Under the pieces are notes generated by a model. It was not told the DNA's origin, did no database searches, and worked only from the letters and a program-made list of their open reading frames with translations. From assembly GCA_014843695.1 (NCBI GenBank), contig CM026404.1, positions 600,601 through 664,600 of the forward strand: 64,000 nt of DNA, given 5' to 3'. The stretch's first letter is position 1; the number at the start of each line of letters is the position of its first letter. The position numbers and the translations under genes were made by a program. Shown here one piece after another: positions 40,201-54,700 of this stretch. The stretch is from Archivesica marissinica (lineage: Eukaryota; Mollusca; Bivalvia; Venerida; Vesicomyidae).

Positions 40201-43200
40201 CACTGGTGGTGGATGGATGGACGGATGTGTATATGCAATGGTCGCCTGTTCACTCACCCATGCCCAGTAATAACGTGCACTAGTGATGGATGGATGGATG
40301 TGTATAATGCAATGATCGCCTGTTCACTCACCCATGCCCAGTAATAACGTGCACTGGTAATGATGGATGGATGGATGGATGGATGTGTATATGCAATGGT
40401 CGCCTGTTCACTCACCCATGCCCAGTAATAACATGCACTGGTGATGGATGGATGGATGGATATGTATATGCAATGGTCGCCTGTTCACTCACCCATGCCC
40501 AGTAATGACGTGCACTGGTGATGGATGGATGGATGGATGTGTATAATGCAATGGTCGCCTGTTCACTCACCCATGCCCAGTAATGACGTGCACTGGTGAT
40601 GGATGGATGGATGTGTATAATGCAATGGTCGCCTGTTCACTCACCCATGCCCAGTAATGACGTGCACTGGTGATGGATGGATGGATGGATGTGTATATGC
40701 AATGGTCGCCTGTTCACTCACCCATGCCCAGTAATGACGTGCACTGGTGATGGATGGATGGATGGATGTGTATAATGCAATGGTCGCCTGATCACTCACC
40801 CATGCCCAGTAATGACGTGCACTGATGATGGATGGATGGATGTGTATAATGCAATGGTCGCCTGTTCACTCACCCATGCCCAGTAATGACGTGCACTGGT
40901 GAGGATGGATGGATGTGTATATGCAATGGTCGCCTGTTCACTCACCCATGCCCAGTAATGACGTGCACTGGTGATGGATGGATGATGTGTAATGCAATGG
41001 TCGCCTGTTCACTCACCCATGCCCAGTAATGACGTGCACTGGTAAAAAAAAAGATGGATGGATGGATGGATGTGTATATGCAATGGTCGCCTGTTCACTC
41101 ACCCATGCCCAGTAATAACGTGCACTGGTGATGGATGGATGGATGGATGTGTATAATGCAATGGTCGCCTGTTCACTCACCCATGCCCAGTAATAACGTG
41201 CACTGGTGATGGATGGATGGATGGATGTGTATATGCAATGTTCGCCTGTTCACTCACCCATGCCCAGTAATGACGTGCACTGGTGATGGATGGATGGATG
41301 TGTATAATGCAATGTTCGCCTGTTCACTCACCCATGCCCAGTAATGACGTGCACTGGTGATGGATGGATGTGTATATGCAATGGTCGCCTGTTCACTCAC
41401 CCATGCCCAGTAATGACGTGCACTGGTGATGGATGGATGGATGTGTATATGCATTGGACGCGTGTTCACTCACCCATGCCCAGTAATGACGTGCACTGGT
41501 GATGGATGGATGGATGGATGGATGGATGGATGGATGGATGTGTATAATGCAATGATCGCCTGTTCACTCACCCATGCCCAGTAATGACGTGCACTGGTGA
41601 TGGATGGATGGATGGATGGATGTGTATATGCAATGTTCGCCTGTTCACTCACCCATGCCCAGTAATAACGTGCACTGGTGGTGGATGGATGGATGGATGG
41701 ATGTGTATAATGCAATGATCGCCTGTTCACTCACCCATGCCCAGTAATGACGTGCACTGGTGATGGATGGATGGATGGATGGATGTGTATATGCAATGTT
41801 CGCCTGTTCACTCACCCATGCCCAGTAATAACGTGCACTGGTGGTGGATGGATGGATGGATGGATGTGTATAATGCAATGGTNNNNNNNNNNNNNNNNNN
41901 NNNNNNNNNNNNNNNNNNNNNNNNNNNNNNNNNNNNNNNNNNNNNNNNNNNNNNNNNNNNNNNNNNNNNNNNNNNNNNNNNNNNNNNNNNNNNNNNNNNN
42001 NNNNNNNNNNNNNNNNNNNNNNNNNNNNNNNNNNNNNNNNNNNNNNNNNNNNNNNNNNNNNNNNNNNNNNNNNNNNNNNNNNNNNNNNNNNNNNNNNNNN
42101 NNNNNNNNNNNNNNNNNNNNNNNNNNNNNNNNNNNNNNNNNNNNNNNNNNNNNNNNNNNNNNNNNNNNNNNNNNNNNNNNNNNNNNNNNNNNNNNNNNNN
42201 NNNNNNNNNNNNNNNNNNNNNNNNNNNNNNNNNNNNNNNNNNNNNNNNNNNNNNNNNNNNNNNNNNNNNNNNNNNNNNNNNNNNNNNNNNNNNNNNNNNN
42301 NNNNNNNNNNNNNNNNNNNNNNNNNNNNNNNNNNNNNNNNNNNNNNNNNNNNNNNNNNNNNNNNNNNNNNNNNNNNNNNNNNNNNNNNNNNNNNNNNNNN
42401 NNNNNNNNNNNNNNNNNNNNNNNNNNNNNNNNNNNNNNNNNNNNNNNNNNNNNNNNNNNNNNNNNNNNNNNNNNNNNNNNNNNNNNNNNNNNNNNNNNNN
42501 NNNNNNNNNNNNNNNNNNNNNNNNNNNNNNNNNNNNNNNNNNNNNNNNNNNNNNNNNNNNNNNNNNNNNNNNNNNNNNNNNNNNNNNNNNNNNNNNNNNN
42601 NNNNNNNNNNNNNNNNNNNNNNNNNNNNNNNNNNNNNNNNNNNNNNNNNNNNNNNNNNNNNNNNNNNNNNNNNNNNNNNNNNNNNNNNNNNNNNNNNNNN
42701 NNNNNNNNNNNNNNNNNNNNNNNNNNNNNNNNNNNNNNNNNNNNNNNNNNNNNNNNNNNNNNNNNNNNNNNNNNNNNNNNNNNNNNNNNNNNNNNNNNNN
42801 NNNNNNNNNNNNNNNNNNNNNNNNNNNNNNNNNNNNNNNNNNNNNNNNNNNNNNNNNNNNNNNNNNNNNNNNNNNNNNNNNNAATGACGTGCACTGGTGA
42901 TGGATGGATGGATGTGTATATGCAATGGTCGCCTGTTCACTCACCCATGCCCAGTAATGACGTGCACTGGTGATGGATGGATGGATGTGTATATGCAATG
43001 GTCGCCTGTTCACTCACCCATGCCCAGTAATGACGTGCACTGGTGATGGATGGATGGATGTGTATATGCAATGGTCGCCTGTTCACTCACCCATGCCCAG
43101 TAATGACGTGCACTGGTGATGGATGGATGGATGTGTATATGCAATGGTCGCCTGTTCACTCACCCATGCCCAGTAATGACGTGCACTGGTGATGGATGGA

Positions 43201-45730
43201 TGGATGTGTATAATGCAATGGTCGCCTGTTCACTCACCCATGCCCAGTAATAACGTGCACTGGTGATGGATGGATGGATGGATGGATGGATGGATGGATG
43301 GATGGATGGATGGATGGATGGATGGATGTGTATATGCACTGGTCGCCTGTTCACTCACCCATGCCCAGTAATAACGTGCACTGGTGATGGATGGATGGAT
43401 GGATGGATGGATGGATGGATGTGTATATGCAATGGTCGCCTGTTCACTCACCCATGCCCAGTAATGACGTGCACTGGTGATGGATGGAGGATGGATGGAT
43501 GTGTATATGCAATGGTCGCCTGTTCACTCACCCATGCCCAGTAATGACGTGCACTGGTGATGGGGATGGATGGATGGATGGATGGGATGGATGGATGGAT
43601 GGATGTGTATAATGCAATGGTCGCCTGTTCACTCAACCATGCCCAGTAATAACGTGCACTGGTGATGGATGGATGGATGGATGTGTATAATGCAATGGTC
43701 GCCTGTTCACTCACCCATGCCCAGTAATGACGTGCACTGATGATGGATGGATGGATGGATGGATGGATGGATGTGTATATGCAATGGTCGCCTGTTCACT
43801 CACCCATGCCCAGTAATGACGTGCACTGGTGATGGATGGATGGATGTGTATATGCAATGGTCGCCTGTTCACTCACCCATGCCCAGTAATGACGTGCACT
43901 GGTGATGGATGGATGGATGGATGGATGGATGGATGGATGGATGGATGGATGGATGGATGGATGTGTATAATGCAATGGTCGCCTGTTCACTCACCCATGC
44001 CCAGTAATGACGTGCACTGGTGATGGATGGATGGATGTGTATATGCAATGGTCGCCTGTTCACTCACCTATGATCGGTACTGTTGTTAAGGGTATATTCT
44101 GCCATCTCCGTTGTCAAGGTATTGAGCAGGTCTGCAAGGAAGCTCTGTTTCTCTGCGTAGGAACATCCTATGTAGACAGAAACTGAACGGAGGTCATTGT
44201 GTCAAGGAAAGTTAGCACATTAAGTATTAGTGGAGGTCAGTTTACCAATAGTGCCACGAACACTCAGCATTACCAAATTCGTACTAGTTAGCAAATTAAG
44301 TATTAGTGGAGGTCAATTTACCAATAGTGCCACGAACACTCAGCATTACCAAATTCGTACTAGTTAGCACATTAAGTATTAGTGGAGGTCAATTTACCAA
44401 TAGTGCCACGAACAGTCAGCATTACCAAATTCGTACTAGTTAGCACATTAAGTATTAGTGGAGGTCAATTTACCAATAGTGCCACGAACAGTCAGCATTA
44501 CCAAATTCGTACTAGGTGTAACTTTGGTAGAAGTCGGCTCCCAGTTTTATTGAACATTTGAAAACAGATGATAATACTAACGATCATTAGAAAACGATTT
44601 CTAGACAACGGCACCCACAATGCATTGCATGTCACTATAAATATGAGTTCTAGACAACCGCACCCACAATGCATTGCATGTCACTATAAATATGAGTTCT
44701 AGACAACCGCACCCACAATGCATTGCATGTCACTATACATATGAGTTCTAGACAACCGCACCCACAATGCATTGCAAGTCACTATAAATATTAGTTCTAG
44801 ACAACCGCACCCACAATACATTGCAAGTCACTATAAATTTGAGTTCTAGACAACCGCACCCACAATGCATTGCATGTCACTATAAATATGAGTTCTAGAC
44901 AAACGCACCCACATGCATTGCAAGTCACTATAAAATATGAGTTCTAGACAATCGCACCCACAATACTTGCAAGTCACTATAAATTTGAGTTCTAGACAAC
45001 CGCACCCACATATACATGCAAGTCACTAAAATATGAATTCTAGACAACCGCACCCACAATACATTGCAAGTCACTATAAATTTGAGTTCTAGACAACCGC
45101 ACCCACAATGCATTGCATGTCACTATAAATATGAGTTCTAGACAACCGCACCCACAATGCATTGCAAGTCACTATAAATATGAGTTCTAGACAACCGCAC
45201 CCACAATACATTGCAAGTCACTATAAATTTGAGTTCTAGACAACCGCACCCACAATGCATTGCATGTCACTATAAATATGAGTTCTAGACAACCGCACCC
45301 ACAATGCATTGCATGTCACTATAAATAGATCAAGATAACAACATTTGCAATACTACAGCCGGATATGCAGTCCAGTGGTAACACGCTGGACTGGTAATCC
45401 AGGGATCGCAGGTTCGATCCCCTGTCTGACCCTAATAAAATTAACAGTATTTCAGATGGGACGTTAAACCGAGGTCTCGTGTCGGTGCTTTACACCGTGC
45501 ACGTAAATGAACCAGAGGAGATTCTGGAATGGGTCTCTGTCTGTATCATTGCACTATCCTCCAAAATCTAAAATAACTAATCTCTTCAGGAGGCGTCGCT
45601 CATATGGGCAACCGGTAGCGACGATAAATAAACGTAAAAAACACACATTTGCAATACTAATATTACTGGACAGTCAGTCAGCATTGTTGTAAACAACTAT
45701 TTATTACACTTAAAACACCAAATCAATCAG

Positions 45731-45799
<69 letters not shown>

Positions 45800-48700
45800 T
45801 TAATCAACAAATTGATGTTCTAATTTTCTTCAGAGAGATAATTGATGGAAATGAAAGAATATTTGTTTTCTGCAGACAACCGGATTCCCCTTAAATTAAA
45901 ATTCTAATTAATACGGAACGTACATTGGATGTGCAATGTATAACTGGGACTACGTATTTAATATTGCATTTAGCTAGATGTGTTACATAACTACTACCTG
46001 GTATGTCTCTTTCTTTCTCAAAGTCACATTTCGGGTCGACTCCGTGAGTTGAGGTTCCACTGATTGGTCTCCCAGAATTCTCTTCAACACACCAACAAAC
46101 TCCGGTGGATTTGTGGCACTGCGCACGCGTCCACTTTCCTTCCGGGGTACAGTTTGGAATAAAGATCCCATCGTCAGGATTGTCCAGTTCTTGTTCAAGG
46201 GATGACTGTCTGTCAGTCCGACAGTCGTTTGGTTCTGTGGAAAACAAACGTATGTCATGAGTTTGGTTGTTGGTATATTGTACAATGCACACAAGAAACG
46301 GAACGGAAAGGTACTTATATTTATTTCAATCAAGTTGACAGGAAACCAACCATTGTATGTGTACACGTAGAGCTAAACACAGAGTCGTAAAATTATGTAT
46401 ATGTTACAATGAATATATTTATTATTATATTGTGTATAATTATGGGTTTGTTTACATATTGATTAACAAGGTTCATACTGTACCCCTATAAGTCACGATC
46501 TGTACATGGTTAGAGATATTTAATGTCCTTAATTGTCTCATTCACCTTTGCTACTCTACTAGCCAGTTTCTAGCCTGGGAACATGCGTCGATATATTTTG
46601 CCTCGTCAGTCAAATAAATATATTTTAACACCACAGAATATTAATTGGGCCGTATTCAGTTTCTGGTCATATTATTTTGCCAGAAGTTAAAAAGTGAAAA
46701 ATCGACAGACTGGCACCCAGGCTAGCCAGTTTCATATATCATCATATTCCATAACACACTATATAATGTCTCTACATTTCAGCTTTCACATTACTATATA
46801 TTTCAAATGTGCAGTTCTCACTTATAGTCCTATCTTTTGATTGTGTTTGATTTGTGTTGAATAACACATTTTAGTTCACTGATAATTTGCTATTTAAGGA
46901 ATGAATCGCGGGTTAATAGTCTCCACCGGGGTAAGAATTACGTTGGGTGTGCTTACAGTGTGTGTGGAGGCCGTCGGAAAATATTAACCCGCGATTCATT
47001 ACTGACATTTACATTAATTATTATTTTCAATGACACAAAGAAATAAACTACAGACTTTGCATTTAAAATGTATTTAGTCAAGATTTGCGTTTTAACGTGT
47101 GCCGTAATTGGTAAATAGATCATCATTGGAACAGCGTAAACTGTAAGTCACGCCTTTTCTTGCGAGGAACGCTGCTCAACACTGCGAATACGCATGCGCG
47201 TATCTTCGAGTGCGCATGTCATTAGTGAGGAAATGCATACGGAAATGGATACAAACAAGGCACACACGTTCATCGAAGGAAATGCAATAGGGATGTAAAT
47301 ATATTTCATTGGAAAGCATACAAATAAAATGGTATTATTTCCGATACATTTCCCAAGATATTCCACAAACCGTTAGAGAAGCGGAACATAGGTAGAAGGT
47401 CAAAGTTGGTCGATTAAAGGGAGGGGGGGGGGTAATAGACAAGCAGCCGTATATGACGGGGACTGGAAGAGGCAAGCAGCTATATATGACGGGGAAGAGA
47501 CAAGCAGTCGTTTAGTTGAGAACGTGGTTATAAAGATGTGAGTTGCTTACGTTTTTCCTGTCTCGGTGTGTTGATAGGTCTTGGACGACTGAAGTCAGTC
47601 CATGTATCGTCTATGCTGATGGGAAGCGAAGGGAATGTTGTTCTCTCGATCTGGCCTGTAGATGTATCGGTTAGAAAGTGCCACGTGTGGTGCAAAAGGT
47701 CAATAACTGTTAAGATACTGAGTTTTTGCACCAATGGAATAAAATACGGTCATCATAAAGTGTTGCCTCGGTCACGTTGAACTCTGCACTTCTTTCCATT
47801 CACAAACTCCGATTTGTTTCTTATTAATAATTTAATAGCATGAAATTTGGATTCATGAATTTTCATAGCATTTTTGGCTTACGTCATAGATCACGTGGGC
47901 AAAATCGAGAAACTACAGTACCAAGCAGAGGTTATTTGGTTTAAAAGATATTTTCTGGTTATAAATAATAAGTAAAGAGATAAAAGTGCAAAGCCCGTGT
48001 GCTCACTGGACAGAAAGTAGGCGCAATGCACGATGGGAACGAAATAAAACGTAATGTATACAAGCATATACAACTTAATGTATACAAGCATATATACAAC
48101 TTAATGTATACAAGCAATTATACAACTTAATGTTTACAAGCATATAGAACTGAAATAAACTGTAGACCAATATTGAAGAACAATACTGGGATATCGTAGC
48201 TGTGCTTATGTGATGGGTCTACGCTTAGATAGCGTTTATGTGATGGGTCTACGCTTAGATAGTGTTTATATGGTGGGTCTACGCTTAGATAGCATTTATG
48301 TGATGGGTCTACGCTTAGATAGTGTTTATGTGATGGGTCTACGCTTAGATAGCGTTTATGTGATGGGTCTACGCTTAGATAGTGTTTATATGGTGGGTCT
48401 ACGCTTAGATAGCGTTTATGTGATGGGTCTACGCTTAGATAGTGTTATGTGATGGGTCTACGCTTAGGTAGTGTTTATGTGATGTGTCTACGCTTAGATA
48501 GTGTGTGATGTGTCTACGCTTAGATAGTGTTTATGTGATGGGTCTACGCTTAGATATAGTCAATGTGATGGGTCTACGCTTAGATAGTGTTTATGTGATG
48601 TGTCTACGCTTAGATAGCGTTTATGTGATGGGTCTACGCTTAGATAGTGTTTATGTGATGGGTCTACGCTTAGATAGCGTTTATGTGATGGGTCTACGCT

Positions 48701-51700
48701 TAGATAGTGTTTATATGGTGGGTCTACGCTTAGATAGCGTTTATGTGATGGGTCTACGCTTAGATAGTGTTATGTGATGGGTCTACGCTTAGGTAGTGTT
48801 TATGTGATGTGTCTACGCTTAGATAGTGTGTGATGTGTCTACGCTTAGATAGTGTTTATGTGATGGGTCTACGCTTAGATATAGTCAATGTGATGGGTCT
48901 ACGCTTAGATAGTGTTTATGTGATGTGTCTACGCTTAGATAGCGTTTATGTGATGGGTCTACGCTTAGATAGTGTTTATGTGATGGGTCTACGCTTAGAT
49001 AGCGTTTATGTGATGGGTCTACGCTTAGATAGTGTTTATATGGTGGGTCTACGCTTAGATAGCGTTTATGTGATGGGTCTACGCTTAGATAGTGTTATGT
49101 GATGGGTCTACGCTTAGGTAGTGTTTATGTGATGTGTCTACGCTTAGATAGTGTGTGATGTGTCTACGCTTAGATAGTGTTTATGTGATGGGTCTACGCT
49201 TAGATATAGTCAATGTGATGGGTCTACGCTTAGATAGTGTTTATGTGATGTGTCTACGCTTAGATAGTGTTTATGTGATGGATCTACGCTTAGATAGTGT
49301 TTATGTGATGGATCTACGCTTAGATAGTGTGTGATGTGTCTACGCTTAGATAGTGTCTATGTGATGGGTCTACGCTTAGATAGTGTTTATGTGATGTGTC
49401 TACGCTTAGATAGTGTTTATGTGATGGATCTATGCTTAGATAGTGTTTATATGGTGGGTCTACGCTTAGATAGTGTTTATGTGATGGGTCTACGCTAAGA
49501 TAGTGTGTGATGTGTCTACGCTTAGATAGTGTTTATGTGGTGGGTCTACGCTTAGATAGTGTTTATGTGGTGGGTCTACGCTTAGATAGTGTTTATGTAG
49601 TGGGTCTACGCTTAGATAGTGTTTATGTGGTGGGTCTACGCTTAGATAGTGTTTATGTGATGGATCTACGCTTAGATAGTGTTTATGTGATGGGTCTACG
49701 CTAAGATAGTGTGTGATGTGTCTACGCTTAGATAGTGTTTATGTGGTGGGTCTACGCTTAGATAGTGTTTATGTGATGGATCTACGCTTAGGTAGTGTGT
49801 GATGTGTCTACGCTTAGATAGTGTTTATGTGGTGGGTCTACGCTTAGATAGTGTTTATGTGATGGATCTACGCTTAGATAGTGTTTATGTGATGGGTCTA
49901 CGCTTAGATAGTGTTTATGTGATGGGTCTACGCTTAGATAGTGTTTATGTGATGGGTCTACGCTTAGATAGTGTTTATGTGATGGGTCTACGCTTAGATA
50001 GTGTTTATGTGATGGGTCTACGCTTAGATAGTGTTTATGTGATGGGTCTATGCTTAGATAGTGTTTATGTGATGGGTCTACGCTTAGATAGTGTTTATGT
50101 GATGGGTCTACGCTTAGATAGTGTTTATGTGATGGGTCTACGCTTAGATAGTGTTTATGTGATGGGTCTACGCTTAGATAGTGTTTATGTGACGGGTCTA
50201 CGCTTAGATAGTGTCTATGTGATGGGTCTACGTGTTTAGGTCCTTCTAAATGAAGAAGATCCAACATGTGTACTATCACTGACACGATAATAATTCCGGG
50301 TATATAGTCCGGGGGTATATAGTCCGGGGGTATATAGTCCGGGTATATAGTCCGGGTATATAGTCCGGGTATATATTCCGGGTATATAGTCCGGGTATAT
50401 AGTCCGGGTATATAGTCCGGGGGTATATAGTCCGGGTATATAGTCCGGGTATATAGTCCGGGGGTATATAGTCCGGGTATATATTCCGGGTATATATTCC
50501 GGGTATATAGTCCGGGTATATATCCCGGGTATATATTCCGGGTATATATTCCGGGTATATAGTCCGGGTATATAGTCCGGGTATACATTCCGGGTATATA
50601 TTCCGGGTATATAGTCCGGGTATATAGTCCGGGTATATATTCCGGGTATATATTCCGGGTATATAGTCCGGGTATATAGTCCGGGTATATATTCCGGGTA
50701 TACATTCCGGGTATATAGTCCGGGGGTATATATTCCGGGTATATAGTCCGGGTATATAGTCCGGGTATATATTCCGGGTATATAGTCCGGGTATATAGTC
50801 CGGGTATACATTCCGGGGGTATATAGTCCGGGTATATAGTCCGGGTATATATTCCGGGTATATAGTCCGGGTATATAGTCCGGGTATATATTCCGGGTAT
50901 ATATTCCGGGTATATAGTCCGGGCGTATATATTCCGGGTATACAGTCCGGGGGTATATAGTCCGGGTATATATTCCGGGTATATAGTCCGGGGGTATATA
51001 TTCCGGGTATATAGTCCGGGGGTATATATTCCGGGTATATAGTCCGGGGGTATATATTCCGGGTATATAGTCGGGGATATATTCCGGGTATACAGTCCGG
51101 GGGTATATAGTCCGGGTATATATTCCGGGTATATAGTCCGGGTATATAGTCCGGGTATATAGTCCGGGTATATAGTCCGGGTATATAGTCCGGGTATATA
51201 GTCCGGGTATATATTCCGGGTATATAGTCCGGGTATATAGTCCGGGTATATAGTCCGGGTATACATTCCGGGTATATATTCCGGGTATATAGTCAGGGTA
51301 TATAGTCCGGGTATATATTCCGGGTATATAGTCCGGGTATATAGTCCGGGTATATATTCCGGGTATATATTCCGGGTATATAGTCCGGGGGTATATATTC
51401 CGGGTATATAGTCCGGGGGTATATAGTCCGGGTATAGTCCGGGGGTATATAGTCCGGGTATATAGTCCGGGTATATAGTCCGGGGTATATAGTCCGGGTA
51501 TAGTCCGGGTATATATTCGGGTATATAGTCCGGGTATATATTCCGGGTATATATTCCGGGTATATAGTCCGGGTATATAGTCCGGGTATACATTCCGGGT
51601 ATATAGTCCGGGTATATAGTCCGGGTATATAGTCCGGGTATATATTCCGGGTATATAGTCCGGGTATATAGTCCGGGTATACATTCCGGGTATATAGTCC

Positions 51701-54700
51701 GGGTATATAGTCCGGGTATATAGTCCGGGTATATAGTCCGGGTATATAGTCCGGGGGTATATAGTCCGGGTATATATTCCGGGGGTATATAGTCCGGGTA
51801 TATAGTCCAGTATATAGTCCGGGGGTATATAGTACGGGGGTATATAGTCCGGGGGTATATAGTCCGGGTATATAGTCCGGGTATATAGTCCGGGTATATA
51901 GTCCGGGGGTATATAGTCCGGGGGTATATAGTCGGGGGTATATAGTCCGGGGGTATATAGTCGGGGGTATATAGTCCGGGGGTATATAGTCCGGGTATAT
52001 AGTCCGGGTATATAGTCCGGGTATATAGTCCGGGTATATAGTCCGGGTATATATTCCGGGTATATATTCCGGGTATATAGTCCGGGTATATAGTCCGGGT
52101 ATATAGTCCGGGTATATATTCCGGGTATATAGTCCGGGTATATAGTCCGGGTATATAGTCCGGGTATATAGTCCGGGTATATAGTCCGGGTATATAGTCC
52201 GGGTATATAGTCCGGGTATATATTCCGGGTATATATTCCGGGTATATAGTCCGGGTATATATTCCGGGTATATATTCCGGGTATATATTCCGGGTATATA
52301 GTCCGGGTATATAGTCCGGGTATATAGTCCGGGTATATAGTCCGGGTATATATTCCGGGTATATAGTCCGGGTATATAGTCCGGGTATACATTCCGGGTA
52401 TATATTCCGGGTATATAGTCCGGGTATATAGTCCGGGTATATATTCCGGGTATATAGTCCGGGTATATAGTCCGGGTATATAGTCCGGGTATATAGTCCG
52501 GGTATATATTCCGGGTATATAGTCCGGGTATATAGTCCGGGTATATATTAGCTGTATGTGTCGCTTATATGTTATGGTATTTCACGAACGCATATTGCTA
52601 ATGGTTTTATAGTTAAACACGTGACAAAGACAGGACATGTACCCACTTAAATCCATTGCCCCATTACAGACGGATCTGTAGCCCAGTGGTAACACGCTGG
52701 ACTGGTAATCCAGGGATCGCAGGTTCGATCCCCCGTCTGACACTAATAACAGATGGGACTTTAAACCGAGGTATCGTGTTGGTGCTTTACGCTGTGCACG
52801 TAAAAGAACCAGAGGATACTCTGGAATTGGTCTCTGTTTGTACCATTGCACTATCCTCCAAAAATCTAAAATGACTAATCTCTTCAGGAGAGGCGTCGCT
52901 CATATGGGCAACCGAAAGCGACCATAAATAAACGTAAATCACGCACACGCACGCACACACACACACACACGCACGCACGCACGCACGCACACACGCACGC
53001 GCACGCACGCACGCACACACACACACACACACACACACGCATTGCCTCTTTTCTCTTACTCACGTATTTCGAATCAGGAATGAGGTATCGAGTGCGATAT
53101 ATCTAATGTTGTAAAATCTTGTTTCACAATCGAGCTAAGCTAAATTTGCATAAATTAATAGTTGAGCCGACAGATGCTCACATATCAACGTGTTAGTCAG
53201 TAAAAGCACAAATAATGTATTGTTAGACAACATAACAGGATGATTATGAAAATATACTTGTTCCAAACACTGTAATAATGTTTGATTTATTTGACAAGAT
53301 AATATTATAGCCATGCATAACTTTGAGAATAAGTTTTAATATAAACAAGTTCCTGACTTTTGAATGATTTATATTTGTTTGACAGAAAGGCTTAAAGCAG
53401 CATTACATCGTATGAAATAAAATAACATTGAAAAAATCAATTTTTACGTATGGGTAGCAATGCTGCTACACATTCTAATATTATACTTTGTATGCTTATG
53501 TTCATTTGGTAAACAGTGTGTTTTTGCGATAAAACAAACTCGAAACCGAAAGTAGGACTTTCCGAGTCGATCGGTCACGCACTTGTTTACAACCGGAACG
53601 CATCCTCCGCACTTGTTTACATTCGGAATGCATAGTCCCCATTTGACCCACGTTGTCTTTATTAATTAAATTACTTGAGATGTTGATTCATACTTCTGTT
53701 AGCTAAGTCATTTAGGGACATTTCTACATCCCCGCGAGGGGTTCGACATTAGGGGAAGATAGATAGATAGTCTTTCATGTTCAAAATATATACGTTGTTT
53801 TCTACATACTCTGTTGTTTCACGCATGCGCACTGTGCGTGTTTACAGTTGATAAACAAATTCGCGTATACGACGGTTTAAATTTATTGGAATTTTATCGT
53901 TTCTGAGCGACTATTTCGATGTTTGTAAACATACACACATTAGTATTTATATTTTACGCAAAACATCCTTTATTACGATGTAATGCTGCTTTAAATGAGG
54001 AAAGAAAGCGACCCTTTTGTGAAAGACGGCTGACTCCCACGATATATTTTATTGTGATACTGGCGTTCCATAATAAGGCTATATTATACAGTCAGGCTGA
54101 CTCCCTCGATATATTTTATTGTGATACTGGCGTTCCATAATCAGAACATATTAAACAGCCACCTGCATACATGAGGAATCCACTAGAACATTAGTCATAC
54201 ACTGTATATATATACTCGCAGGAATTAGGATTAAACGTTCTGTTAAAGCTAAAATACATTCAAGCTGGAATACGCTCATGCACAACTAGAATATGGCATC
54301 TAGTATTCAAGCTGGAATACGCTCATGCACAACTAGAATATGGCCTCAATCATTCAAGCTGGAATACGCTCATGCACAACTAGAATATGGCCTCTTGTAT
54401 TCCTGCTGGAATACGCTCATGCACAACTAGAATATGGCCTCTAGTATTCAAGCTGGAATACGCTCATGCACAACTAGAATATGGCCTCAATCATTCAAGC
54501 TGGAATACGCTCATGCACAACTAGAATATGGCCTCTAGTATTCTTGCTGGAATACGCTCATGCACAACTAGAATATGGCCTCTAGTATTCTTGCTGGAAT
54601 ACGCTCATGCACAACTAGAATATGGCCTCTAGTATTCTTGCTGGAATACGCTCATGCACAACTAGAATATGGCCTCTAGTATTATTCTTGGAATACGCTC

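Noticed and set aside
44068..44152. Shorter version of the SMOC exon using the acceptor CCTACGCAG
   Set aside because: It keeps the frame, but would drop the Cys expected at the start of the EC domain; the acceptor 15 bp upstream is preferred. Both remain possible.
50236..52392. 718-codon open frame on the minus strand (and an overlapping 601-codon one)
   Set aside because: It follows wholly from a 13-bp tandem repeat without stops; the peptide is a slippage product with no domain, and real SMOC exons lie on both sides.
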